Shown here in pieces: positions 27,029 to 35,634 of a stretch of DNA of 64,000 nt (the first letter of the stretch is position 1; every line of letters starts with the position of its first letter). The DNA comes from Flavobacterium sp. 123 (lineage in GTDB: Bacteria > Bacteroidota > Bacteroidia > Flavobacteriales > Flavobacteriaceae): NCBI RefSeq assembly GCF_003634825.1, contig NZ_RBXD01000001.1, forward strand, positions 1 to 64,000, in the 5' to 3' direction. The position numbers and the translations under genes are program-made. The notes below the pieces were generated by a model. The model was not told where the DNA came from, searched no databases, and saw only the letters and a program-made list of their open reading frames with translations.

Positions 27029-30028
27029 CTATTTCTTTATAGCTTCGTAAATTATCTTTTGAATATCTTCTCTAATATTTTCTTTAGACAATATATTCTT
27101 GGCATCATTTGGAAATGTTCTATTGGATAAAAATACATAAACTATTTCACTTTCTGGGTCTGCCCATGCCATTGTTCCAGTAAATCCAGTATGACCAAAA
27201 CTGGTCATAGAAGCACAACCACACGTTGGGCCGTCAATACCTAATTGAGGTTTGTCAAAACCAACCCCTCTTCTATTCCCTTCGGAACAAAAATAGCACG
27301 TATTAAAATCATTAAATGTTTTTTCTGAAAAATACTGATAATTGCCGTAGTTCCCTTTTTGAAGATACATTTGCATTATTTTAGCAACATCCATCGCATT
27401 CGAAAAAATCCCTGCATGTCCAGCTACTCCACCTTCCATTGCCGCTGCCATATCATGCACATATCCTTGAATGATTTGATGACGAAAATAAGTGTCAATT
27501 TCTGTTGGAGGTATATCGTTTTTATTAAATTTTTGTAATGGATTATAAGTTGTGTTATTCGCTCCAAGTGATTTATAAAAATTCTCAGAACTTAAAACAT
27601 CCAGTGTTTTACCTGTTGTTTTCTCCAAATAGTCTTTCAGAATCATAAACGTAAAATCGCTGTATTTATATTCTTTTTTAGGCGATAATTTACTTTCTAC
27701 AATTATTTTCATAATTGTATCATGGTAATCATTTCGCATAAAAAGACTATCGGCTACTTTTTTAGAAAACTGTTCATCTTTTATTTTTCTATAATATTTA
27801 TCCAATGGCTTTGAAGAATGGTCCAAAGTAGCTTTGTAAAAAGGTATCCAAGCAACAAGCCCTGCATAATGGGACAATAATTCTTTAAAATGAATATCTT
27901 GCTTATCAGAATTATTAAAAATAGGCAACATTGTTCCTAATGTTGTCTCCATATTAATTAAACCCTTATCGTATTGTTGCATAACATTAGGCAAAGTCGA
28001 AAGAATTTTTGATAGTGATGCTACATCGTATATTGTTGAATTATTAATTTTAGTAGTAGCATCATAGGTTTGATAACCAAACGATTTTTGATATATCACT
28101 TTTCCTTTTCTTGCAACAAGTACTTGAGCCCCAGGTGTCATTTTTTCTGAAATTGCTTTTTGTACAATTGCATCAATATTGGACAAAATTTTTGGATCCA
28201 TCCCAACATTTTCTGGTGCTGTAAAACCCAGTCGATTTATTTTTTCTGTAGATAATCCATCATTTACTTTGAAATTATCGTTTATTGATACAGGTAATTT
28301 TCCTTTAGCTTCAATAGCACCAAAAATTAATTCTGCTGATACTTCTTGAGAAATAGCATTATTTTGATAGGAAACAATAATTCCTTCTATTCCATCAAAA
28401 TTAGCAAAAGGCAACAACGAATATGGTTTTGCAAAAACATCCAGAATAACGTTATTATTTCTAGCTATTTCCTGCAACCAGATTAATTCTTTACCTGTAA
28501 AATCATTGTTGCGCCATACATTATCTGATTTATGATATCCAACAATTACAGTATCAAATCCTTTTAACTTTAGATTTAAACTATCAATAGATACATCTGA
28601 AACTTCAGTAACATCTGCATATTTTTTTAAAGTAGAAATAAAAGAACTGTTGCTATCGTCTCCAAGTTTTACGTAAGCAATTTTGTTATTCTCTATTTTT
28701 TTTATGGGTAGAATTTGATTTTCATTTTTCAGAACCGTTATTGCATTTTCATATAATTGATATTGCAATGCTTCATTTTCAGAAGGGTTTATATCATTAT
28801 ACAAATTTGAAACTTCAATAGGTTTGTAAGCATTTAAACCCGCTTTAAATTTATAATGCACAATTTTCTTGACAGAAAGAGCAAGTCTTTCTTCAGAAAC
28901 AATATTGTTTTTATAGGCATTTCTAATTTTTTCAACTGCCAAAGGAATATTTTCTACAAAAAGCAAAATATCATTTCCTGCTAAAAAAGCATCTAAATTA
29001 ACATCATCAGTTCCTTTAAAACCACTAACGCCTTTCATATTCATGGCATCCGTAAAAATCAATCCTTCAAATTCCATATCCCTTTGAAGAAGATTTGTAA
29101 CTACATTATAAGAAAGTGATGACGGATAGTTTTGGCGTAATTCCAGACTTGGCACGTCTAAATGTCCGACCATTACCGAAACTAATCCTTCGTCAAACAT
29201 TCGTTTATAAGGATATAACTCAATTAAATCAAGATGATCTCTAGATGAGGTAACAATAGGTAAACTTGTATGAGAATCTGTAGCGGTGTCTCCATGCCCA
29301 GGAAAATGTTTTCCAGTTGAAAAAACACCTTGATTTTGAACTCCAGTCATTAAAGCAATAGCTCTTTCGGTAACATTAACTTTATTTTCACCAAAAGAAC
29401 GGTTCCCAATAATTGGATTTTTTGGATTTGTATTAATATCTAAAACTGGAGCAAAATTAAAGTGAACGCCCATACGCTTACTTTCTTTGCCCATTTTTTC
29501 ACCAACTTTTTCAATCAGTTTCAAGTCTTGAATAGCTCCCAGAGTCATATTCCAAGGGTATCTATACGTAGAATCAAGACGCATACTTAATCCCCATTCG
29601 GCATCAATTCCAACAAACAAAGGTATTTTAGATTTTGATTGGTAGTGATTTGTTAAATGAGCTTGACGGACAGGACCACCTTGAAAGAAAATAACACCAC
29701 CTATTTTATACTCTTTAATTAACTTATCAATAGCATTAACATGAGTTGTATCCCTATTAGAGTATGCGGCAACCATAAAAAGCTGCCCAATTTTATCCTC
29801 TAAAGTCATTTGATTGTAAACACTGTCAACCCATACATTTTCTGCATACGAGTCTTTGAAAAAATTTTTCCTGTCTGATTTTAAATGAGGAACATAAATT
29901 TCTTCATTTTCAGAAATTGTAGGTTTTTCAAGAGTTTGATTTAATATATTTTTTTTAGAAGTCCCGCAATTTGTTACCAAAAACAATAAGGCAAAGAACA
30001 AGACTATTCTAATAAAGAAAATTTTCAT
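27029..30028 (-). CDS. GH3 glycoside hydrolase fused to a serine beta-lactamase-type domain
   Basis: This is a 999-residue lipoprotein (lipobox Cys21 in LVTNCG). Residues about 70-410 form a NagZ-like GH3 domain with KHFPGHGDT at 240-248, the Asp/His dyad segment DSHTSLPIV and the nucleophile D327 in GLIFTDAMN. A GH3 C-terminal-like segment follows (about 430-590). Residues about 610-998 are a class C beta-lactamase/transpeptidase domain with SLSK, YSD and HTG motifs. NagZ cleaves GlcNAc-anhydroMurNAc, so it may combine glycan and peptide trimming of peptidoglycan. Such fusions are known in Bacteroidota; the joint reaction is not established. Confidence 0.9.
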   Translation of the reverse strand: MKIFFIRIVLFFALLFLVTNCGTSKKNILNQTLEKPTISENEEIYVPHLKSDRKNFFKDSYAENVWVDSVYNQMTLEDKIGQLFMVAAYSNRDTTHVNAIDKLIKEYKIGGVIFFQGGPVRQAHLTNHYQSKSKIPLFVGIDAEWGLSMRLDSTYRYPWNMTLGAIQDLKLIEKVGEKMGKESKRMGVHFNFAPVLDINTNPKNPIIGNRSFGENKVNVTERAIALMTGVQNQGVFSTGKHFPGHGDTATDSHTSLPIVTSSRDHLDLIELYPYKRMFDEGLVSVMVGHLDVPSLELRQNYPSSLSYNVVTNLLQRDMEFEGLIFTDAMNMKGVSGFKGTDDVNLDAFLAGNDILLFVENIPLAVEKIRNAYKNNIVSEERLALSVKKIVHYKFKAGLNAYKPIEVSNLYNDINPSENEALQYQLYENAITVLKNENQILPIKKIENNKIAYVKLGDDSNSSFISTLKKYADVTEVSDVSIDSLNLKLKGFDTVIVGYHKSDNVWRNNDFTGKELIWLQEIARNNNVILDVFAKPYSLLPFANFDGIEGIIVSYQNNAISQEVSAELIFGAIEAKGKLPVSINDNFKVNDGLSTEKINRLGFTAPENVGMDPKILSNIDAIVQKAISEKMTPGAQVLVARKGKVIYQKSFGYQTYDATTKINNSTIYDVASLSKILSTLPNVMQQYDKGLINMETTLGTMLPIFNNSDKQDIHFKELLSHYAGLVAWIPFYKATLDHSSKPLDKYYRKIKDEQFSKKVADSLFMRNDYHDTIMKIIVESKLSPKKEYKYSDFTFMILKDYLEKTTGKTLDVLSSENFYKSLGANNTTYNPLQKFNKNDIPPTEIDTYFRHQIIQGYVHDMAAAMEGGVAGHAGIFSNAMDVAKIMQMYLQKGNYGNYQYFSEKTFNDFNTCYFCSEGNRRGVGFDKPQLGIDGPTCGCASMTSFGHTGFTGTMAWADPESEIVYVFLSNRTFPNDAKNILSKENIREDIQKIIYEAIKK

Positions 30029-30041
30029 TAAGTATTTTATT

Positions 30042-30524
30042 TTAGAAAAAACGGCTGTGCCAGCTATCTACAGCCAAAACTTCCCAAGATTCATTAAATT
30101 CTTCTATATTATTAACCAAATTATTAAAAACAACGGTGTTTTCAGTAACAGCTTTGTCTTTAACCATTTTTTTGAAATCAATCAAAGGTTTATGAGCAAT
30201 ATGTTCGCCTAACTTGAAAGTAACGTTCATTTTATCCAATAAATCAACTTGATATTTTTTTTCTAAACTCTGAATAAATTCTACTGAAGAATCAATCGAA
30301 CATCCAGTTGCTGCTTGTACTTCTTGGTTCACAGCAAGTATTATGAATCTATTGTATCGTAATTGATATGAGGATTCTAAAATGGTTCCATGCGCTGCCC
30401 AATTTTCAAGAAAAGATTGTAAAGCTGTTTCGATTTCAGCAAATTCTTCATCCGAAAACTTTCTATTGGATTGATAGATCCAAACTCTAGATTCTCCTGG
30501 CAAATTTTCAAATGGAACGTACAT
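30042..30524 (-). CDS. Conserved 160-residue protein without recognised motif
   Basis: The protein is cytoplasmic, with no signal peptide or membrane segment. It begins MYVPFENLPGESRVWIYQSNR and ends with WEVLAVDSWHSRFF. Homologues have sometimes been labelled ABC transporter ATPase, but I see no Walker A, Walker B or LSGGQ, so that name is not supported. It is conserved with this neighbourhood in the phylum as far as I recall. It lies 37 bp after the 30562 gene and 13 bp before the GH3 fusion. Confidence 0.7.
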   Translation of the reverse strand: MYVPFENLPGESRVWIYQSNRKFSDEEFAEIETALQSFLENWAAHGTILESSYQLRYNRFIILAVNQEVQAATGCSIDSSVEFIQSLEKKYQVDLLDKMNVTFKLGEHIAHKPLIDFKKMVKDKAVTENTVVFNNLVNNIEEFNESWEVLAVDSWHSRFF

Positions 30525-30561
30525 AATATTATTTTTTTATTAAATTTTCAGAAATTAAAAT

Positions 30562-31170
30562 TTACTTTTTTTCTAAATCAGTTATGATTTTAAAATATCT
30601 AAATTCTTTGTTTTTTGGATCAAAAAGTTCAATTTCAGTATAACTTACTTTGACATTATCTTTTTTATTAATCTCATTATTAGTCAATAAAGAAGCTGTT
30701 TCAAAATAATCTAATAAAAGAAAACTAAAATTTCTTCCATTTTTATCTTTTACCTGAAGTGTGATGAATTGTTCTGTTTTTATTTCGGTTACTTCACCTT
30801 CAATAAAAGTGATTTCTTTTGCTTGCTCCGCAGCATCATCCTCATCAACAGATCTTTTGCCCATTTCTAATATAATTTCTGGACAACTAACCATCATTTT
30901 CATTGCAACTTTTTCTCCTAAGTTTTTCAAACCTACTTCATCATCAAAACTTATTTTATCTTCAGGTTTAAATTCTGAAAGATGTGATGAATAACTTTGT
31001 ATCATGCATATTCCAACTTGAGTTTGCATGTCCTTTTTATTCATCTTGGAATAATCAACCTTTTTTGTGTTTAAACATTCACAAGTTTCTTTCCCTACAA
31101 TATCATAAGCATCTTGTGAATATGATATGGAATTACAAAGTACAATTAGAATCAAAAATATTTTTTTCAT
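30562..31170 (-). CDS. Secreted protein of unknown function with N-terminal Cys-containing helical domain
   Basis: The protein is 202 residues with signal peptide MKKIFLILIVLCNSISYS. The first mature half (about 19-110) is helical with paired cysteines (ETCECLN, CMIQS, SCPEII). After an acidic stretch (RSVDEDDAAEQ), a small beta-rich domain of OB-like pattern runs to the end (FIEGEVTEIKTEQFITLQVK). I recognise no named family. It starts 2 bp after the Fe-S gene stop, so it is probably cotranscribed. Confidence 0.7.
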   Translation of the reverse strand: MKKIFLILIVLCNSISYSQDAYDIVGKETCECLNTKKVDYSKMNKKDMQTQVGICMIQSYSSHLSEFKPEDKISFDDEVGLKNLGEKVAMKMMVSCPEIILEMGKRSVDEDDAAEQAKEITFIEGEVTEIKTEQFITLQVKDKNGRNFSFLLLDYFETASLLTNNEINKKDNVKVSYTEIELFDPKNKEFRYFKIITDLEKK

Positions 31171-31172
31171 AA

Positions 31173-31964
31173 TTATAAATCTTGTGCGTTAGCTATAAGT
31201 TCCGCTATATCCATTACTTTAACTTCGCCCTCTTTTTCTTTGTTTTTGATTCCATCAGTCATCATTGTATTACAAAAAGGACAACCTGTAGCAATAATTT
31301 GAGAATTAGTTTCTAATGCGTCTTCGGTTCTTTCAACATTAATTTCCTTATTTCCAGGTTCAGCATCTTTAAACATTTGAGCTCCTCCAGCTCCACAACA
31401 CAATCCATTAGCACGAGATCGCTTCATCTCAATTAATTCTGCATCTAGTTTTTGAATTAAATCCCTTGGCGCTTCGTAAACTTTATTTGCTCTTCCTAAA
31501 TAACATGGATCATGAAATGTAATTTTTTTTCCTTTGAATTCGCCACCTTCAATCGTTAATCTTCCATCATCTAACAATGATTTTAGAAACTCCGTATGGT
31601 GAACTACTTCATATTTTCCACCTAATTCAGGGTATTCATTTTTTAAAGTATTAAAACAATGTGGGCAAGCCGTAACTATTTTTTTTACTTCATAGGCATT
31701 TAAGACTTCAATATTAGTCATTGCCTGCATTTGAAATAAAAACTCATTCCCAGCTCTTTTAGCGGGGTCACCTGTACAACTTTCTTCGGTACCCAGAACA
31801 GCAAAAGAAACATTTGTACGGTTTAAAATTCGAACAAATGCCTTTGTTATTTTTTTTGCTCTATCATCAAAACTTCCTGCGCAACCTACCCAAAACAAAA
31901 CTTCTGGTTGCTTTCCTTGGGCTAGCATTTCTGCCATTGTTGGCACTATTAAATTCTCTGACAT
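31173..31964 (-). CDS. (Fe-S)-binding CCG-domain protein, HdrB/GlpC-like
   Basis: The protein is 263 residues. CCG-type cysteine motifs are seen at CPHCFNT, GLCCGAGG and CPFCNTMM, with additional Cys in FWVGCAGSF and HDPCYLGR. They resemble heterodisulfide reductase B and the C-terminal half of GlpC. It probably carries an unusual [4Fe-4S] centre and exchanges electrons with the membrane Fe-S partner encoded 65 bp upstream. The true substrate (thiol, glycerophosphate-like or other) is not known. Confidence 0.85.
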   Translation of the reverse strand: MSENLIVPTMAEMLAQGKQPEVLFWVGCAGSFDDRAKKITKAFVRILNRTNVSFAVLGTEESCTGDPAKRAGNEFLFQMQAMTNIEVLNAYEVKKIVTACPHCFNTLKNEYPELGGKYEVVHHTEFLKSLLDDGRLTIEGGEFKGKKITFHDPCYLGRANKVYEAPRDLIQKLDAELIEMKRSRANGLCCGAGGAQMFKDAEPGNKEINVERTEDALETNSQIIATGCPFCNTMMTDGIKNKEKEGEVKVMDIAELIANAQDL

Positions 31965-32029
31965 ATATTTTGTTGATTCGGTTATATGCTAAAACAAATA
32001 ACCCATTAAAAAGTTATACGATTTAAAGA

Positions 32030-33361
32030 CTATTCGTTTTTCCAGTTCAATCGATCTTGCTGATTGTACTGCCAAGGTGCGCCGTTATTTTCAATATTTG
32101 TCATCATTGCATTTATTGGCATTGGAGCTGCACTTTGCTCCATTACTAAATAGCGTCTCATATCCATAATAATTGAAAGTGGGCTAATATTCACTGGACA
32201 TTCTTCAACACAAGCATTACAGGATGTACAGGCCCATAACTCTTCTGGGGAAATGTAATCATTCAATAATGATTTATTATCCGGTACAAAAACACCTTTG
32301 TTCAAATCGATATTTCTTCCTACCTCTTCTAATCGATCTCTTGTATCCATCATAATTTTACGAGGAGACAACTTTTTGCCTGTTAAATTTGCTGGACAGG
32401 ATGAAGTACAACGTCCACATTCTGTACAAGTATATGCGTTCAATAATTGTACCCAATTCAAATCAGCAACATCACTTGCGCCAAATTTAGCTGGAACATC
32501 ATTATCAATAACTGGCTGTACAGCAAAAGGATCTGCATTTGGATCCATCATAAGCTTTACCTCATTTGTAACCGATTCTAAATTATCAAATTGTCCTTGA
32601 GGATTTAAATTTGCAAAATAAGTATTTGGGAAAGCTAAAAGTATGTGCAAGTGTTTTGAGAAATATAAATAGTTCATGAAAACTAAAATCCCTACAATAT
32701 GCAACCACCAGAATATTTCAGAAAATAACATAACTAACTCATTGGAAACTCCGTTAAAAAGAGGTTCAATAAATTGACTTATTGGGAAAGATCCAGCTTT
32801 AACAAAGTGCGAAAATCCACCTGGTACATTTTGCAAATGCAAATCGGAAGCATTCATTAATAAAAACAGAGACATCAATACCACCTCAAAATACAAGATG
32901 TAATTTGCATCTTTCTTTGGAGATCCATCCAAATCAGAACTTATAAATCGTTTTATTTTAATGAAATTTCTTCTGGACCAAAAAATAACAACAGCGACAA
33001 TAACTAGTAGTGCTAAAATTTCGAACGAACCTATCAAAACATCATAAGTTAATCCTAAAAAAGAAAAAACTCTGTGAGTTCCCAACAAGCCATCGATAAT
33101 TATTTCTAATAACTCAATATTAATTATTATAAATCCTACATAAACAATAATATGGAGTATTCCTGCCAGTGGACGTTTAACCATTTTAGATTGTCCTAGA
33201 GCAATCATTCCCATGTTTTTCCAACGGGCATTAGGATTGTCTTTTCTATTTACGGCTCTCCCTAAATTAATGTTTCTGATTATTTTTTTAATGTTTCCAT
33301 AAAAATAACCAAACCCAATAATCAATACTATTGCAAATAACACATTATCTAAATAGTTCAT
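32030..33361 (-). CDS. Membrane-bound 4Fe-4S dicluster oxidoreductase subunit
   Basis: The protein is 443 residues. The first about 240 residues contain several membrane helices with haem-type histidines (nitrate-reductase gamma-like). A soluble part with two ferredoxin-type clusters follows: CTECGRCTSSCPANLTGK and CTSCNACVEECP. With the CCG protein downstream it resembles HdrDE-type quinone-linked reductases. A quinone or thiol partner is inferred. The stop of the MCE gene and this start are separated by 5 bp in reverse order (33367 and 33361), so they share a transcript. Confidence 0.87.
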   Translation of the reverse strand: MNYLDNVLFAIVLIIGFGYFYGNIKKIIRNINLGRAVNRKDNPNARWKNMGMIALGQSKMVKRPLAGILHIIVYVGFIIINIELLEIIIDGLLGTHRVFSFLGLTYDVLIGSFEILALLVIVAVVIFWSRRNFIKIKRFISSDLDGSPKKDANYILYFEVVLMSLFLLMNASDLHLQNVPGGFSHFVKAGSFPISQFIEPLFNGVSNELVMLFSEIFWWLHIVGILVFMNYLYFSKHLHILLAFPNTYFANLNPQGQFDNLESVTNEVKLMMDPNADPFAVQPVIDNDVPAKFGASDVADLNWVQLLNAYTCTECGRCTSSCPANLTGKKLSPRKIMMDTRDRLEEVGRNIDLNKGVFVPDNKSLLNDYISPEELWACTSCNACVEECPVNISPLSIIMDMRRYLVMEQSAAPMPINAMMTNIENNGAPWQYNQQDRLNWKNE

Positions 33362-33366
33362 AATTG

Positions 33367-34332
33367 CTAATTTTTAGCTTTCGAAATAGAATCTTTTACA
33401 GGACTAACATAAGGTTTGTTTTTCTTTCCAAAAAGAGAAACATTAACATATCGAGTTGGATAAAGTCTAACATCTTGAAGCAACAACTCCATTTCTTTAG
33501 TAGTTGATTTTAGATTATTATACAACGCTTCATCACTTAATAACTTACCTGCTGAACCTTTTCCTGATTTTAAATCTGACATAATCCCATCTACTTTAGA
33601 CAAAGTTTCATTAAGATTTTTAACTGTTTTGCCTAAATCTGCTTTGTTTAAAGAGTCTGAAATTTTAGAAAAATCACCAGATATTTTATTGAAGTTAGAA
33701 ACAACACCTTTAATTTGTGATTTGTTGTCGTCCAAAATTGTATTCACACTTGTAGAAGCTTTGTTAATTTGAACCATAGTCGTACTCAATTCAGAAAGAG
33801 TTCGTTTCAAATCTTCTTGAGTTTTTTTATCCAAAACATTATTCAAGCCAGAAACTAAATTATCAACGTTAAGCATTAGTTTTTCTAGCTTTTGTTGTAA
33901 AGGAGCTAATTTTTCACCCACTGATGAGGTAAGTCCTAATTTTACTTCACCTTGTAATTTTTGTCCTTCAACAGCTGGAGTTTTATTACTAAAATCTGGC
34001 AATATTGAAATTTGTTTACCACCTATGAATCCAGGCTCATATATAGATGCAATACTCGTTTTTGAAATTGGAAAATCTGTTTTTAGTTGTAATTCAACTA
34101 ATAATTTTCCAGTGTTTTCATCTATGGTTATGCTATTGACTTTACCAATAATCAATCCATTTAATGTCACTGATGCTGATGGAGCTAATCCTTCAACATT
34201 ATCATATTCAACATAAAAAGTTTTGTAATTTGTAAAAAGGTCTTTCCCTTTTAAAAAACTATACCCCCAAATGAATAGTAAAATAGAAGCAATAACCAGT
34301 ATTGCTGTTTTAATCTCTCTTGTTATTTTCAA
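33367..34332 (-). CDS. MlaD/MCE-domain protein
   Basis: The protein is 321 residues. One N-terminal transmembrane helix (about 9-28) is followed by an MCE domain (YVEYDNVEGLAPSASVTLNG, then GKVNSI and a GFIGGKQISI strand, about residues 38-115). A long helical, mostly alpha C-terminal region with heptad-like Leu spacing follows. MCE proteins shuttle phospholipids between membranes, usually with an MlaE/MlaF transporter; those are not in the window. It is preceded by the amidase gene by 50 bp. Confidence 0.88.
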   Translation of the reverse strand: MKITREIKTAILVIASILLFIWGYSFLKGKDLFTNYKTFYVEYDNVEGLAPSASVTLNGLIIGKVNSITIDENTGKLLVELQLKTDFPISKTSIASIYEPGFIGGKQISILPDFSNKTPAVEGQKLQGEVKLGLTSSVGEKLAPLQQKLEKLMLNVDNLVSGLNNVLDKKTQEDLKRTLSELSTTMVQINKASTSVNTILDDNKSQIKGVVSNFNKISGDFSKISDSLNKADLGKTVKNLNETLSKVDGIMSDLKSGKGSAGKLLSDEALYNNLKSTTKEMELLLQDVRLYPTRYVNVSLFGKKNKPYVSPVKDSISKAKN

Positions 34333-34382
34333 AATAAAAATATTTTTTGCAAAATTAATATAAAAAATTCGACTTGACGTTA

Positions 34383-35549
34383 TTATTTGATTGCATCTTG
34401 GATACTAATTTTTTCGCCATTTTTGAAAGCAATCAAAAATGCAGAATCATATCCTTTTGACTTAACCTCTTCTAATTTACTTTTAGCTTCTTCATAATCA
34501 GCGGTTTCTCCATACATATACTTATAAACCCTATTATCAAAAGACATAGAGACTGATTTGAGCCCTTTAAAATTTCTAGGTTCTAAAGCTAATTTTCTCG
34601 CACTCGCAGACAATTGTACTTTATAAATAATTCCCGAAACCTCTTTTTTATTTTCTACTTTTTTTATTTCCGAAGAATTTATAACAGCTTTAGGTTTTAC
34701 CGGAGTTGTAGTATCTTTTACAACTTTTTCGATAACCTTTTGAGACGGTCTAACTTCAGGAGTGTCGATATCTCCATTACCAAAATATTCATTTCTATAA
34801 CTAATAATCGCATCAGCAATAGCTCTTGCAATTTCATTTTGGCCGTCTTCAGAATTTAGCTTATCACCCTCGATTGGATTAGATATAAATCCCATTTCTA
34901 TAAGTACTCTAGGCATATATGCTTTATGAAGTACCATAAAAGGAGCTTGCTTTACTCCACCATGTCTTAATTTTTTACCTAAACCTGCAAAAGATTCTTC
35001 TACTTTACTTGCCAAAGAAATACTATTATCTAAGTATTCCTCTTGCATTAAAGTCATTCCTATCATGGTTTCAGGAGAGTTCGGATCAAAACCTTCGTAT
35101 TTTTGTTTATAATCCTTTTCAAGGGTAATTACAGAGTTCTCTTTTTTGGCGGCTTCTAAATTTGATGCAATTTTATTCATACCCATCACATAGGTTTCTG
35201 TTCCATCTGCAGCCGTATTTTTATTTGCATTACAATGAATTGATACAAAAATATTAGCATCGGCTCTATTGGCAATGTTAGCTCTTTCAATCAAATCAAT
35301 GAAAACATCTGTTTTTCTTGTATAGATAACATCAAATTTGGGTGTTGATTCTAATAATTTACCAACTTTCAAAACAACTTCCAAAGCAATATTTTTTTCG
35401 ATACGCCCACTATAAACAGCTCCAAAATCATGAGCACCATGACCTGCATCTAATGCAACCTTGAAACGACTAGATTGACCGTAAGTACAAAAAGAAATTA
35501 TAGTTAGAAAAAAAATAAAGAATACTTTAATTTTATTAGTAATATGCAT
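34383..35549 (-). CDS. N-acetylmuramoyl-L-alanine amidase with C-terminal SPOR domain
   Basis: The protein is 388 residues with a signal peptide ending TYG (about 1-24). The Amidase_3 domain (about 28-255) has zinc ligands in LDAGHGAHDFGAV, the following EKNIALE, FVSIHCNAN and EMGFISNP. A linker (about 260-300) leads to a SPOR-like domain (about 305-388) that binds denuded glycan. It should cleave septal peptidoglycan for daughter-cell separation (AmiC-like). It heads the minus-strand run that includes MlaD and the Fe-S pair. Confidence 0.92.
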   Translation of the reverse strand: MHITNKIKVFFIFFLTIISFCTYGQSSRFKVALDAGHGAHDFGAVYSGRIEKNIALEVVLKVGKLLESTPKFDVIYTRKTDVFIDLIERANIANRADANIFVSIHCNANKNTAADGTETYVMGMNKIASNLEAAKKENSVITLEKDYKQKYEGFDPNSPETMIGMTLMQEEYLDNSISLASKVEESFAGLGKKLRHGGVKQAPFMVLHKAYMPRVLIEMGFISNPIEGDKLNSEDGQNEIARAIADAIISYRNEYFGNGDIDTPEVRPSQKVIEKVVKDTTTPVKPKAVINSSEIKKVENKKEVSGIIYKVQLSASARKLALEPRNFKGLKSVSMSFDNRVYKYMYGETADYEEAKSKLEEVKSKGYDSAFLIAFKNGEKISIQDAIK

Positions 35550-35626
35550 AAATCTAAAAGTTAATTTAATTAAAACTCTTCCATTATAATTTTTTTATTT
35601 GACTATTTTTGACAAAAAATTATATG

Positions 35627-35634
35627 TAAGTTTG
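35627..35634 (+). promoter_or_regulatory. Possible lptD -7 element
   Basis: TAAGTTTG is a perfect TAnnTTTG. It overlaps the TTG codon at 35632, so if it is real the gene's start must lie further downstream, for example TTG at 35683. Confidence 0.4.

Noticed and set aside
30042..30524. ABC transporter ATPase
   Set aside because: No Walker A, Walker B or signature motif in the 160 residues.
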